Assembly (NCBI GenBank): GCA_947184155.2
Contig: CAMXCT020001111.1
Coordinates: forward strand, 113,167-177,166
Length of the DNA stretch: 64,000 nucleotides
DNA from: Cladocopium goreaui
Taxonomy: Eukaryota > Sar > Dinophyceae > Suessiales > Symbiodiniaceae
Reading direction: 5' to 3'
Shown here: piece after piece, positions 40,547 through 50,538 of the stretch
Layout: the number at the start of each line of letters is the position of its first letter
How positions within the stretch are numbered: position 1 is the first letter of the stretch
Notes under the pieces: model-generated
Database searches by the model: none
What the model was told of the DNA's origin: nothing
The model's input: only the letters and a program-made list of their open reading frames with translations
Program-made: the position numbers and the translations under genes

Positions 40547-40668
40547 TATGTCATGTTGTATGCGGAAATCGTTGTTAAGTTATATCCGGAAATGGATATG
40601 TGTGTGTGCAGTTTTAGAATCCATTCCCGGATATAATTTAACAACGATTTCCGGATACAACATGACAT
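40547..40668. mobile_element. Long hairpin element, family M5
   Basis: The arm starting TATGTCATGTTGTATGCGGA (40547-40595) and its near-perfect reverse complement (40620-40668) are about 49 bp each and leave a loop of about 24 bases with GTGTGTG. Two or three mismatches imply a recent or conserved structure. Only one copy is seen in this window. Confidence 0.65.
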
Positions 40669-40677
40669 GATATGAAC

Positions 40678-40737
40678 ATCGCCGCAGCTCGGCACCCGGA
40701 CATCTGCTTGGTGGTAGACCACCAAGGCCTGGCAACG
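40678..40737 (-). CDS. Possible gene B exon
   Basis: The acceptor TGATCCCTTGCAG is good and the donor is AT|GTTCAT, giving 60 bases. In phase 1 it reads LPGLGGLPPSRCPGAEL, in phase 2 VARPWWSTTKQMSGC. A plus-strand frame is also open. Confidence 0.35.
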
Positions 40738-41095
40738 CTGCAAGGGATCAATGGCAACTTTATACGAAAAACGTTGCATTCATGCTCAGTGCAGCATCAT
40801 ATATATATATACATAAATTATACATATACGTATATACATAAGTTATACATACATGTATGATAACTGATATGTGTAACCATGTGCATAATATGCACTCATA
40901 TGCAATCTATATACCTAGACTTATCATGAATTATCATCACGTTGTCATCATGTGGGTATAGATCAAAACCCTCCCTTTCGCCCTTTCCTCAGAAGCTCCT
41001 GCTGGGCGGATCAGAGTCAGGTGCTCGCCCGTGTGAAAACGGAAACAAAAGGGTCATCGCTCCCATCCTGGCACCAATGTAGAAAGGTGTTGTAC

Positions 41096-41345
41096 CTGAC
41101 GCACAGGGAGCGTCCACGCATGAAGTCTGATGTGATTGTGCACCGCAAGAATTCTCCCGTGAGAGAGGCCAACTTGGACATGCCCACGCCAAAATTTCGT
41201 CTCTGTTGAATTTCTGGAGAAAAGGAAATTGTTTTGGCTAAGTTGGTGATGTATTGTGCAAACCATTTCACCCGCTGAGGATGGTTATAGTGCTCAGGCT
41301 CGCTGCTAATCCAGTTTTGTCCATCGCTGCAGGGCCCGGATTGGC
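41096..41345 (-). CDS. Candidate gene B exon beside the LINE fragment
   Basis: The acceptor CATTTTTTTTCAG|G is the strongest in the window; the donor is CAG|GTACAA. The only fully open frame (phase 1 in, phase 2 out) encodes QSGPCSDGQNW, HPQRVKWFAQYITNLAKTIS, FGVGMSKLASLTGEFL and ITSDFMRGRSLCV. The LINE frame runs into this exon by chance, without a stop. The domain is unknown. Confidence 0.5.
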
Positions 41346-41348
41346 CTG

Positions 41349-43647
41349 AAAAAAAATGAAGGTCAAGTAAAAGCTGGTGGATGGCTCGAATGCTGGGCCA
41401 AATCCTGTAGCATAAGGAAAAGACGCAAATCTGACGGTATTGTCCTGTGGTGGACGCAGTGGCTGTCTTGGCCATCAAAAGGGCAACTATTCCTGTGACC
41501 ATTTGGGTTGGCCAGGGTGCTCCATGTTCAATGCTATTCAGCATAGTGAGAAAGTCATTGGTCAAAGCATCAGGCATGTTCATCAAATCTTCTCTACTGA
41601 CAGCATCTGGTCCAATGGCCGCATGGCTTTTTTTGCGCCTGATTTCTCTTTTCCAAGTGTCAAGAGTTATGGATGGGAAGGATGTACTTCTAGCTGGCAA
41701 AGCATGTCTGACGAAATCAGCGATGACTGTCCATCTTTCTTCTTGGTCAGCTGTGTGTTGCTTCCGCCACCTAGGACTCCATTCGTCCTGAAACGCTCGC
41801 AAGATGGTAGGAACATCCCCTACAACATGTTGGCAGGTGATAGTTTGGAGATTTTGGGCAACCTCTGGATCTACGCTTATGGTGGTTGGGTCAATGATCC
41901 TGGCTGCAACCGAAATTCCATTGGCTTGGGCATTTAGGACTGGTTCTGGTAGCGGAGCTTGTAACCTAACTGTGGCAATTGGTTCTTCTGTGTCAACCCG
42001 CTGAACTGGGATGATGCTTTGCTGCACTATGGTCTGAACTGGTTCGGCTGGCTCTTTGCGAAGATCTTTATATATTGCATACGGGTCTTCTGCTCTACGC
42101 TGGATGGCTTGATCAATCCTCGCTTTCATAAGGCTGGCTTCAAGTGCACGATAGTGATGGCAAAAATCCAAAAAGATAGATGCTGCCATGTCAAAACATG
42201 GTGGCTTGATCGGTAGCACATCAGGCGACTTATCAAATCTGTTGGTAAGGCAAGTCCACCACTTTTGAAAACCACCTGCAAAACCAGGGGCGGAAAGTAC
42301 TTTGTGCCATAGGCTGGTCTGATGCTCAACTACGGATGTTCTGTTGTCGCTACTGGCACGGCATCTTTTGAGGTGTTCCAATCTCCTGGTTTGCTTGGTC
42401 CAACTGGAATGTTTAATGTTAGTAGTGTCCAAATGGGATTGGATATCTCCTCTACGGTTGGGCTTGATTGGGGCACATTGCGTGGGCTTCCATTCAACCT
42501 CCATCGTGGTAGCCCTACCACGCTGATGTGAAAAGAGGGGAGGCTGGCCTGCTTTGGTGCAGGCTTCGCTTGCAAATTGCTCCAAGTTTTGCCACATGGA
42601 TGTATACCACTGTTCCTGTGGGGAAAAATTGGGTGCCCACTCTGTGCAATTTGGGAGTTTAGGACGCCATGGTATGGTGGATGGTTTTTTCCACATCGGC
42701 AAAATTGGTGGGCTGTCCAAATCGCTCAAAAAGACCATGATGGCTGCATGGTCTGGGAAAGTGCTCCAATCCAACTGAACATCTTGGACATACGGCAAGA
42801 TTTCTGGTGACAAGTACACATAGTCTTTGATGGTCGTCTTTTTACAAGTGCATTGTTGGATGGGGCGGTTCCATTTACGGTGTGCAAAATGTGGAGCTTC
42901 CATCCATCCCTTTGTCTCCCAATAATCCGCCTGAGCAGTTTGATCACGTTCCAAGTTCCAGTCACCTGCTATGAGCCTTAAGCCTGTGGCACCGTCAACA
43001 ATCCTGGAAGTGAGTTTGGAGAGAAGTTGGTCCGTTTGCTGCTGGACCTCAAGTGTCTGTCTATTTTCATTGTAGCCATACACTGTACCAACAGTGCACC
43101 AGCGCTTTTGTATACATGTTGCCGCTGCCAACCATCTACCTGTGCCGTATTCTTGGTCAGTCCGGTGATGTACAAGTTGCTGTGTCGGATATTTGCTAAG
43201 AACTGCTACTCCTGTGTGTCTTCCCCCAATGCTGCTGAGGGACTGGCTTCGATGAGGTGCTGCTGCTCCATGGGTGAGTTGCAAGTTGGTCTTTTGGCTG
43301 GAAAGTTCTTGTTTGAATCTTTGGATTCCAAGACCTGTCAAATGTGTCTCTTGCACTGTCCACACCTCCCATGGTAGGTGTGCTATGTCAGTGCTTTTAC
43401 CCCTCAGGCCTGTGGGGTTCATGTTACCAAGGACAGGGCGAGGATTCATTGCCTCCCCTAGCCGAATTGTGCTGGAGAGTGCTGCAAACAGGATTGAGGC
43501 GAGGCATCGGAACCTCGCAACCACCTTGATTTGGGCAGGTGGATATTTTGATAGGCATGCAAATGAACCTTGATAGGCCTGTTTGGCCGGTCGGCAAGGC
43601 TTATGCGAAGGCTCATAATTAAGCTCTGGTGTGACCCCAGATGTCAC
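41349..43647 (-). pseudogene. LINE ORF2: endonuclease and truncated reverse transcriptase
   Basis: About 766 codons belong to the element. The endonuclease of the exonuclease-endonuclease-phosphatase fold shows GNMNPTGL (N75 region), VQETHL (E100), VYGYNENR, AGDWNLERD (228-), IKDYVYLS and a terminal FPDHAAIM (H300). The RT begins near residue 650, with IGPDAVSRED (679-687) and YRQICVFSLCYRIW (737-750), then ends before the catalytic motifs A and C. The rest of the open frame (to 41017) belongs to the neighbouring host exon. Not functional as it stands. Confidence 0.65.
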
Positions 43648-44584
43648 TCATGTTTGGAGCGCTTGGACAGCAAATGCTCAATGCGTTCCATTTGCTGCTG
43701 CATGACATTGTCCAACTTTTGATCAAGCGCCTGGCTGAATTGAACGCTTTGCTGTTCCACTTGATGCTGAATTTGCGTGATTTTGGTCTCAAGTCCAGCT
43801 TGGGAAGCGTGGACATGCTGCAAGTGCTGTTCAAGTTGAAGTTGGGTGACCCTTTCCTCGATGGCTGTGGGCATCATGGATGCATCCTGTTCCGGCCTGG
43901 AGGCCAATCTGTGCATTGCTAAGCGCTGCTTGGGCCACTGCTGGCAAATGGCTCTTTGGTTGGGCATGTGTGGCTGGCTTCCAGGGGCCATTCTGGATCC
44001 ATGGATCAACTTCATTGGTTTCTTTGTTTTCCAAGCTGTCCAGCGTTCTTCTTGATGCGATGATGGCAAAACCTTTTGGTTGGCTGTTTTCTTTGACCCA
44101 GGTGAGCTTTGTGATGAGGACGTCAGAGTGGGCCATGTTGTAGATCCAGTGCGTGGGGTCTTCAACTGCCTGAATGGTCCAAACAACTTCCTGTCGAGTC
44201 TGGAGCTCTCCCTCTGGGCTGCAATGGCCTAGCATCCCAATCCCAGCTCTTGAGGATTTTCGCCACTGCCTCTTTGGTGCTGGAAAATGGCAAAGGGCCA
44301 AGTGTGTAAAGGGATTTCGTCTAACCAAGTAACAATGGCGTGTCCGGCCGATGCTTGGCATGGATTTCAAAGGCATTCATCACATCGCTTCTCAAGCCGT
44401 ACCTGTCACCATGCCTAGTGAGAGTTGTGCTCTGTGGTGAGGTCTGCTGAGCATACTTTGCATCTTGGTATGACATGTTGGGGAGCCATGTGACATGAAA
44501 GTTGGTGTTGGGATGTCGGCCACAATGACTCCTGGGTTCATAGTGGATCAAAACCCTGCTACCTCGGTGAGACCCAAATGTCAC
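43644..44584 (-). pseudogene. LINE ORF1, broken by two frameshifts
   Basis: Three frames follow one another: 44321-44584 (NTNFHVTWLPNMSYQDAKYA), 43831-44376 (YNMAHSDVLITKLTWVKE, AIIASRRTLDSLENKE, PWIQNGPWKP) and 43644-43890, a heptad-rich coiled coil (LETKITQIQHQVEQQ, MERIEHLLSKRSKHE) with a stop overlapping the ORF2 region. The order of a nucleic-acid-binding-like part and a coiled coil is usual for LINE ORF1 proteins. The two shifts near 44350 and 43880 make it inactive. Confidence 0.55.
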
Positions 44585-44870
44585 TGGTCAATGAATCTTT
44601 ATATCGCCAAAAGACCTAGGAACGATGGTATGTTCGGGTTTGACCCCTCCTCATCCTCCCGCTTTACACATGAACTTTCCTTCAACTTTCACACATATAA
44701 ATATTTGATGGTTTCAATCTGTTGTTTACTGTTTAAAAGTCATTTAGTTTCCTTTTCTCCAAAGATATACCCTCCAGGAAATGAACCATGGCGATGGCAC
44801 ATCCCCCAGCAATTCTTCGGTGATTTTCCCAGCGAACTAAACTTCCATTGATCATGAATTTCCAAAGGTT

Positions 44871-44976
44871 TACCCTCCAGTAGCACAGTAAATCGACATA
44901 GACCCAGGGGTTGGAAAATGAGTTTCTACGAAAGAGATGCTCATCTTTTCAGGGTCTATGTTAATTTACCAGGTAT
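44871..44976. mobile_element. Foldback element, family M1
   Basis: The ends TACCCTCCAGTAGCACAGTAA and TTAATTTACCAGGTA pair loosely. The inner arms GACATAGACCC / GGGTCTATGTT pair well. About 106 bp. Confidence 0.5.
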
Positions 44977-45070
44977 AGACAATTGCCATGATTGGTTAGT
45001 TTTACGGTATATCCCACATGATCCCATGACCCATATGCTCTATGGAATATTTACCAACACTTGCCCAACA

Positions 45071-45193
45071 TACTGTGGATGGGCAAGCGAAATCCTGCAC
45101 CAGTTGCTAGGTGGCAAACATCCCATTATTTATAGGCTTTCTACCATCCGTTTGCTGGTGCAGGATTTCGCAACCATCCACCGGTCCACAGTA
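45071..45193. mobile_element. Foldback element, family M2 copy 1
   Basis: The arm TACTGTGGATGGGCAAGCGA then AATCCTGCACCAG, and the matching right arm CTGGTGCAGGATTTCG ... CCACAGTA, span 123 bp. The core (GTGGCAAACATCCCATTATT) reappears inverted in the copy at 46425. It ends 17 bases from the donor of the exon at 45211-45293. Confidence 0.7.
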
Positions 45194-45210
45194 TGTAAAT
45201 ATACCAGCAC

Positions 45211-45293
45211 CATGGAGCCTCGGCACCCAAACTGGTGCATTCCTCCGTTGACCTCGGGGATGCAAAGCGCCCCTTGCAGCCCCGAGTGCAAAG
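45211..45293 (-). CDS. Candidate gene B exon, Cys-rich frame
   Basis: The acceptor is AAAGACCCCTAAG and the donor ATG|GTGCTG. The phase-0 frame, which fits the upstream exon, reads LCTRGCKGRFASPRSTEECT and leaves in phase 2. A phase-1 frame (GLQGALCIPEVNGGMHQFGC) is equally open. The frame is unresolved; the exon itself is likely. Confidence 0.45.
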
Positions 45294-45467
45294 CTTAGGG
45301 GTCTTTAAGGCACAGCGGCACGAGTTCATGGTGATTTAATGGAAATTTAATGAGCTAATTTGATGTTGTTTCTGTAATGAGGGTCTAACATTGCAATATA
45401 TATATTTATATTCTATCGTATTCTTTCAGCCATTCAATCTCTTGGTGATTCTTTGAGAGTCTTCAAC

Positions 45468-45518
45468 CATGCAGCCATTCCGCCTGGCCGTCACACCAAA
45501 GCCGATGGGCACATCTGC
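45468..45518 (-). CDS. Candidate gene B exon, 17 codons
   Basis: The acceptor is GGCCGCATCAG|GC and the donor ATG|GTTGAA, phase 0 in and out (ADVPIGFGVTARRNGCM). It continues smoothly from the exon at 45909-46025. Confidence 0.45.
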
Positions 45519-45539
45519 CTGATGCGGCCATAGGTCTGT

Positions 45540-45620
45540 CCAGAAATGGGCTATACCAAAAAGATTGCCATTGAATTTGGCAAAATGATGATAATTCCCC
45601 TGGTATAGCCCATTTCCAGA
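45540..45620. mobile_element. Small foldback element, family M6
   Basis: The arms CCAGAAATGGGCTATACCA and TGGTATAGCCCATTTCCAG are nearly perfect over 19 bases around a 42-base core. Only one copy was seen. Confidence 0.5.
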
Positions 45621-45908
45621 GATGGCATAATTGCCAAGCAGATAAGCCCCTGGAAAAAGAAGGAGCTACGCCATCTCTGAGACAATCCCGTATCAATTCT
45701 TGAAGATGGAACATCTCAGGATGGTTAATCCAATTCCGCTCCAGTGATGTCAAGGCATGAGGTCGCAACATCATTTATACTTAGTTATACAAAATATCCA
45801 TTATAGACAAATTATAGATACCATTATATACCAACTATATACTAACTATATACCAATTAATTATACCACCATTTTTCGTCAGGTCGCCATTTCTGTTGGC
45901 TAAATCAC

Positions 45909-46025
45909 CATGGGCATCTCCAGCGCTACGTCCCCACCGCGGCGACCGGCGCGACCGGGGGCCTCGTTCAAGACCACCACACCGGCGTTGCGGGGGGCGC
46001 CCTCCGTAATGCGCCGGAGATGGGC
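45909..46025 (-). CDS. Gene B exon, 39 codons
   Basis: The acceptor is CATCCACAG|GC and the donor ATG|GTGATT, phase 0 in and out. The peptide AHLRRITEGAPRNAGVVVLN and GRRGGDVALEMPM has near-complete GC at third positions, in strong contrast to the intron. It is among the most convincing gene B exons. No domain is recognised. Confidence 0.55.
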
Positions 46026-46089
46026 CTGTGGATGACATCCGGGCCTCGTAACAAATGGGGATTTCTTCGGGTGAAAGAAACTGGATATT

Positions 46090-46170
46090 AATAGGGGGTT
46101 ATTGGTGGTTTAATGGTAATTTAATGGTGATTTAATGGGGTTTAATGGTGATTTAATGAGATTTAAAGGG
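46090..46170 (+). repeat. Degenerate TTTAATGGTGA repeat
   Basis: Six or seven near-copies of GGTGATTTAATGG occur. It is a variant of the GGGATTTCAT family. Confidence 0.55.
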
Positions 46171-46177
46171 ATTTGCC

Positions 46178-46291
46178 TTTGGTACTTTAACGTAGTGAAC
46201 TGGGACATCACCATTTTTACAAGGTAAATCATCCTTTTTATCATCTATAAATGGACCATTTCCCATAGCTACGTTAAATCACCAGATGGTA
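46178..46291. mobile_element. Foldback element, family M1, degraded
   Basis: The arms GGTACTTTAACGTAG and CTACGTTAAATCACCAGATGGTA pair. The core TCATCTATAAATGGACCATTT is shared with other M1 pieces. Confidence 0.5.
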
Positions 46292-46424
46292 TGTAGATCG
46301 TGCTTTTGGGTGCTCTCCTTCGTGAATTTGCAATCGTGGTGATCATGAGAGCACTGTGACAGCTATTGTTGGCTTGACTCAAGATATAACATGATATAAC
46401 TAACCAACTTGATATGATATGATG

Positions 46425-46529
46425 AGTGGAAGAAATCCTGCACCACCTTGGATGGTTAAAAGCCTATAAATAATGGGATATTTGCCACCTATCAACAGGT
46501 GCAGGAGTTCGCTGGCCCATCCACAGTAT
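46425..46529. mobile_element. Foldback element, family M2 copy 2 (inverted)
   Basis: AAATCCTGCACCACCTTGGA ... GCCTATAAATAATGGGATAT ... GGCCCATCCACAGTATA is the reverse orientation of the copy at 45071, with a shorter left end. Confidence 0.6.
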
Positions 46530-46779
46530 AATCATCCATGATCCCATCCTTCCCCAAGAGAAACCATGGTGGATGTAGGGAATGAACAATTCATCATTGG
46601 GACCATGGCATAGGGCTGTTGAATTTTGGGGGGATGGGATTAGCCAAAATGGTGGACAACATGTGATGAAACCAAGCATGTGAAAATTGTGATTGGGATG
46701 TAATGGGATATACAGTCGGCTGGAACATGGTTGAAGGGGATTTGAATGGGATTTTAGATCATGTTGGTTAGTTACTTAC

Positions 46780-46860
46780 ATTCTGGTAAGCAAACATGGT
46801 TTGTGGGAGAATCCCCTCTTTGGTTCGCTGAGGTGACTTCTTTTGGTGGCTTTTTGACGC
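46780..46860 (-). CDS. Gene B exon
   Basis: The acceptor is CTACATTCCAG|GC and the donor AAT|GTAAGT. Phase 1 in and out fits 47079-47121 (VKKPPKEVTSANQRGDSPTN). Other frames are open, but both splice sites are strong. Confidence 0.5.
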
Positions 46861-47078
46861 CTGGAATGTAGGGAATTCATCATCCTATCATTCCCTATTT
46901 CCCAATTAACGGTGGGCAGTGAAGCTTTGCAGAGCTTTAGGCATTGCAAATGGGTCTAAATCTAAGGCCTCGGCAGTAACTACGATAACTATCTGATATA
47001 TCTAATTTGTCAGGTACTAAAGTTTTAACCAGGCTCTAATCCACAAATATCCACTCTAGGTTTCAACTTGAAACTTAC

Positions 47079-47121
47079 CTGTCTTCGTGTTGGCTTCTTC
47101 GGATATACCACCGTCTATATT
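47079..47121 (-). CDS. Gene B exon, 43 bases
   Basis: The donor CAG|GTAAGT is consensus; the acceptor GTTGAAAAG is weak. Phase 0 in, phase 1 out: NIDGGISEEANTKT. It fits both neighbours. Confidence 0.45.
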
Positions 47122-47286
47122 CTTTTCAACATATTTCACTCACATGTCACATGGCTTCCCAAATGGCTCAAAATCATCAAGCCCAACCGCATTGGTTTAT
47201 GAATGAAATATATAATTAGGATCAATTCGGTACTCCAATTAGGATCAATTTTGAATACGTTTGAGCCACATCAATTCATCAAATAT

Positions 47287-47428
47287 CAATATATATATAT
47301 ATATATTATATATATTATATATATATATTATATATATATATTATATATATATATTATATATATTATATATATATATTATATATATTATATATATATTATA
47401 TATATATATTATATATATATTATATATA
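47287..47428 (+). repeat. TATATATATTA microsatellite
   Basis: About 140 bases of TATATATATATTA units. It is intronic. It produces Ile/Tyr-only frames on both strands. Confidence 0.85.
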
Positions 47429-47583
47429 ACCAGAACTGATGGGTCTTGGGCAGCCCTCCAGGTCGTCATAGTTTTCCCAGATATAACCAGATATACGTAC
47501 TGGCCGTGGGATATGTTGGTAAAACATGGTAAAACCCCAAACAGAAACCTTTCCCCTAATACTGTAATAACACTAACAAACAC

Positions 47584-47726
47584 TGACCGCCCCTTGCGCT
47601 GGCGCCCAGCCAACTTTTCGGCGTCGGATTCGAATCGAACGGATCTGGATGGCATGGCGGTCATGCACTCGCGCTCGATACAAAAGCTGATGCGATTGGT
47701 AGAAGGAGGCGACTTGGGCAACTGGA
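47584..47726 (-). CDS. Gene B exon, 47 codons
   Basis: The donor is TCA|GTGTTT. The acceptor CCCAGAACCAG|TC enters in phase 1; the nearer CACCCAG would create a stop when joined. It encodes QLPKSPPSTNRISFCIERE, MPSRSVRFESDAEKLAG and RQRKGRS, a basic, phospho-site-like segment. Composition is strongly coding. Confidence 0.52.
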
Positions 47727-48399
47727 CTGGTTCTGGGTGCATGTGACTTCAAGCCTACAAGATTTAGTTATAGCTTTTTATAGTCAACAGTCATCAATAG
47801 TCTCTTCAAGCTTTGATGATATTTGTCAACAAAATAAGTCTAAGGAGACTTTGCAGGGAACCACACCATTTTCACCACCGGTTGGGGTTGTCACACCCTT
47901 CCAGTCAGATTTATAAGTAGCCATGGGGAGGTAACAACCCCAAAATCCAACATATCAAAACATATCCTACCATATTCTAATCTATCCTAAACATGAGTGT
48001 TGAACCAGTCACGAAAACTTGCCATGCTCTAATACAACTGTAGAAATACCTTCGTCATTTTCCATGACTTTCGGCGAACTTCAAAGTCAACTCATCAAAA
48101 ATTAGTATCTGGTGATTAAACAGTGTGCTATGGAATCCACGTCATAGATGATCAACATGATGATAAATCCCTCTTAAACATGGCGGCTTAAATAAGCAGA
48201 GGCTATCACCAACAAATCACCCCTAAATGGCTTCACTTCCAGCGGGATGTAGTGCTTTTAGATGCTTTTAGTGTTTTGTTATTCAGTACAATAACCAATA
48301 GATCCATTGTATCACTAACGTCACTAAAGCCAACAATAATCACATTCTAATCAATCGCTAAACCTAAGTTGAATGTCTTTACATTCGTAGGTGGTCTAC

Positions 48400-48436
48400 A
48401 ACATTCATTCCGTGCCCAGGATGCTTTCCACAGATC
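48400..48436 (-). CDS. Gene B micro-exon
   Basis: The acceptor CCTTGCTGGGCAG|G and donor T|GTAGAC give 37 bases, phase 0 in and 1 out (DLWKASWARNEC). It joins 48660-48697 to 47584-47726 in phase. Confidence 0.45.
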
Positions 48437-48659
48437 CTGCCCAGCAAGGGGCCACAGGGTTGCAAGATAGAACTCTGGGTTGGTAATTTGGGTAAAATTC
48501 ACTAGAATCTAGTTAACCTCTACAGTGATTAATTAATTAGGATCTAATTGACAAGACCAAGATATGGATTGATGGCGGATATCTATGGATATCTCTAAAG
48601 TTGGATGGTTTATAAACCGACTCATAACATCTCAGGGCCCACTGTGTGGTGCATATCAC

Positions 48660-48697
48660 AAATTCTAGAGCCAACTCAGCCTCCTGCATGCCTGCAT
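48660..48697 (-). CDS. Gene B micro-exon
   Basis: The acceptor GATTCGTTTACAG and donor TTT|GTGATA give 38 bases, phase 1 in and 0 out (AGMQEAELALEF). Confidence 0.45.
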
Positions 48698-49733
48698 CTG
48701 TAAACGAATCGCAAGTGGGGAAAGAATACATTCGCGTCGCAGGTTGCCTTTGCTCAAGGAAAACATAGCTAGAGATGTATTTAAATAGGACATGATGGTA
48801 TAGCTGATTGGTGGCGTAAAAACCGTGAACATCAAGAAGTTAAACTTCTCAATCCAGTATAGATACTGTCCGCATTGACAGCATTGACAGTTGTTTCATA
48901 CCAAACCACCGACCACACAGCTTAGTGGTTCCAACCTGGGGGTGGTTGACTTCTTCGTGACAAAAACTCGATTTGAGACGCAAAGGCAATCGTATTTGCA
49001 CATCCCACCTCTAGAGTACCCTGAAACCTCCCACATGGAACTTCAAAAGTGCACATTTCCAGTCGACCCAAACATCATCCTTCAACAAAAGACGAGTGAA
49101 TTCATGCCGAATCCAAAAAACAAGTGCTACTGTACCATGAAAGTATATGAATTCTGCTTGGGTTGCCCCGTGTTTTCTCTAAAAATCCATAAGTTCCAAC
49201 GTCAGAACTTTCAGGAAATCAACTGTCTGCTCCTAACGCTCCACCCAGGAGCTTGCAGCTGGGGATGTCTCCGGTGGCATTGGGCACCATGGCCCAATGG
49301 CAATGTGAAATCCATGGGATAAATGGAGGTTTTAATATGTTTTAATGGGAACATCATCGATAAATGATGGATATAAATGGTGAATGACTGGCATTAGCCA
49401 TTGCGCAAAAAGTTTTTTTTTTTCCCCGGAGGGTTTATCAAGTTGAAAGTAGTTCTACAGTTTTAGACACTGCACATATTGGACTCTGAGAATCATCACT
49501 CTTCCAATTTACGGGCACTCAAAACAAGGAGCTTTCACATCTGCAGATCCTGAAAAAGGTTCATTTTCAAATCCAACGACCTCCAAACCTCAAAATTAAA
49601 AACCACAAATTTCAGACAATTTAGACCCAAATCGACTTTTACCATAGACTCATAGACATTTTATAACTCTGCATGTTTTTGAAGACGTCCCCAGATGTTC
49701 CAAGATCTCACTGCTTTACACATTGCGGCCCAC
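48698..49733. other. Intron-like, no exon supported
   Basis: A plus-strand frame of 143 codons at 48891-49322 lacks splice or start support. A half M1 core (AACATCATCGATAAATGATGG) lies near 49350. Confidence 0.3.
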
Positions 49734-49772
49734 CTATTCTTTGAGGTGCCGCTGGCACGATGGCAGTGATGC
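49734..49772 (-). CDS. Possible gene B micro-exon
   Basis: The acceptor is AGGCCACTAG|GC and the donor ATAG|GTGGGC. Phase 1 in and out (ITAIVPAAPQRI) joins 50505-50538 and 48660-48697. Confidence 0.35.
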   Translation of the reverse strand, partial: ASLPSCQRHLKE

Positions 49773-49833
49773 CTAGTGGCCTAGGCTCGTGAAATCTGCT
49801 GAATTCTGTTTGCTAACACCACCCGTTGATACA

Positions 49834-49947
49834 TACCCTCTGGTAATTTAACATAGCTATGGAACATTGCTCATTTACTTCGATAAACTACCTATCAAAC
49901 ATGGTTGTCCATAGCAACCTGTTAGCAAATTGTTAAATTACCAAAGG
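49834..49947. mobile_element. Foldback element, family M1
   Basis: The left arm TACCCTCTGGTAATTTAACA then TAGCTATGG equals that at 15315. The right arm is interrupted (CCATAGCAACC ... TTGTTAAATTACCAAAGG). Confidence 0.55.
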
Positions 49948-50504
49948 ATCTTATTGTGGTCAACACAACAATCATTTGCTTGATGGTAAAGTTTTGTATT
50001 ATTCAGTCAAGCCACACCACATTACACCATCTTTGATTTAAAATACGATATCTATTGCACAAATGGGTATACCCTAAACATCCGTCTATATATATAACAT
50101 ATCAAATTATTCGGGTATGGTTTACCACGTGAGTTCACGTCATTTTTGCTTGCTTAACCTTTGTCATCCCAATGTGTTGCTTACATCATGCTCTATCCCC
50201 ATTTGCTGATGGCTAACGCCCCATGATTGGCTCATTAATAGTGATGTTCATCCCTCTGAAAGCTCCAATCACTAAAAGATAAAAGGGGGTGAGATCGTTG
50301 AGGTCTAGGTCGAGGGGGTTTGTCAAATTTGGGTGCCTCAATCCAGCTCATTTGAGCTGGAATAAGCCTACTTTGAGACAAAAGAGGGTCAAAAAGTTAA
50401 GGGGAGAACAATCCAATTACGTTTTCTCACGGTGGTTTGCCTGGTAATGTAAATCATGTTTTCAACCAAGTATCCCAGGTGTGCCTCAAAACTTCTTCGC
50501 TCAC

Positions 50505-50538
50505 TTTTCGTTTTCTGCGCGTTAGTCCAATGTTGCCA
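50505..50538 (-). CDS. Gene B micro-exon, most upstream one found
   Basis: The acceptor CCGCTTGTTTTCGCAG and donor AAAA|GTGAGC are both strong. Phase 0 in, 1 out: WQHWTNAQKTK. No start exon was found between here and the gene A stop codon, so the 5' end of gene B is not resolved. Confidence 0.45.

Larger units (their letters stand above)
41346..44584 (-). mobile_element. LINE (APE-type non-LTR retrotransposon) fragment, 3' part missing
   Basis: ORF1 and the endonuclease and start of RT in ORF2 are present, with the 5' end to the right. The RT is cut after its first motifs, directly next to the acceptor of the exon at 41096-41345. LINE insertions are normally 5'-truncated, so a 3'-truncated piece suggests later deletion or recombination. 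No target duplication or poly-A tail was seen. Confidence 0.65.

Noticed and set aside
41017..41345. LINE reverse-transcriptase C-terminus
   Set aside because: The frame is continuous with the LINE ORF but contains no RT motifs A-E. A strong splice acceptor lies at the boundary, so it is better read as a host exon.
47203..47439. Ile/Tyr-rich ORFs on both strands
   Set aside because: They are produced by the TATATATATTA microsatellite.
47618..47640. tRNA T-loop-like GGATTCGAATC
   Set aside because: It lies within a convincing exon (47584-47726) and no cloverleaf could be drawn around it. No tRNA gene was found in the window.
48891..49322. 143-codon plus-strand ORF
   Set aside because: No splice or start context; opposite to all supported genes; composition follows local base content.
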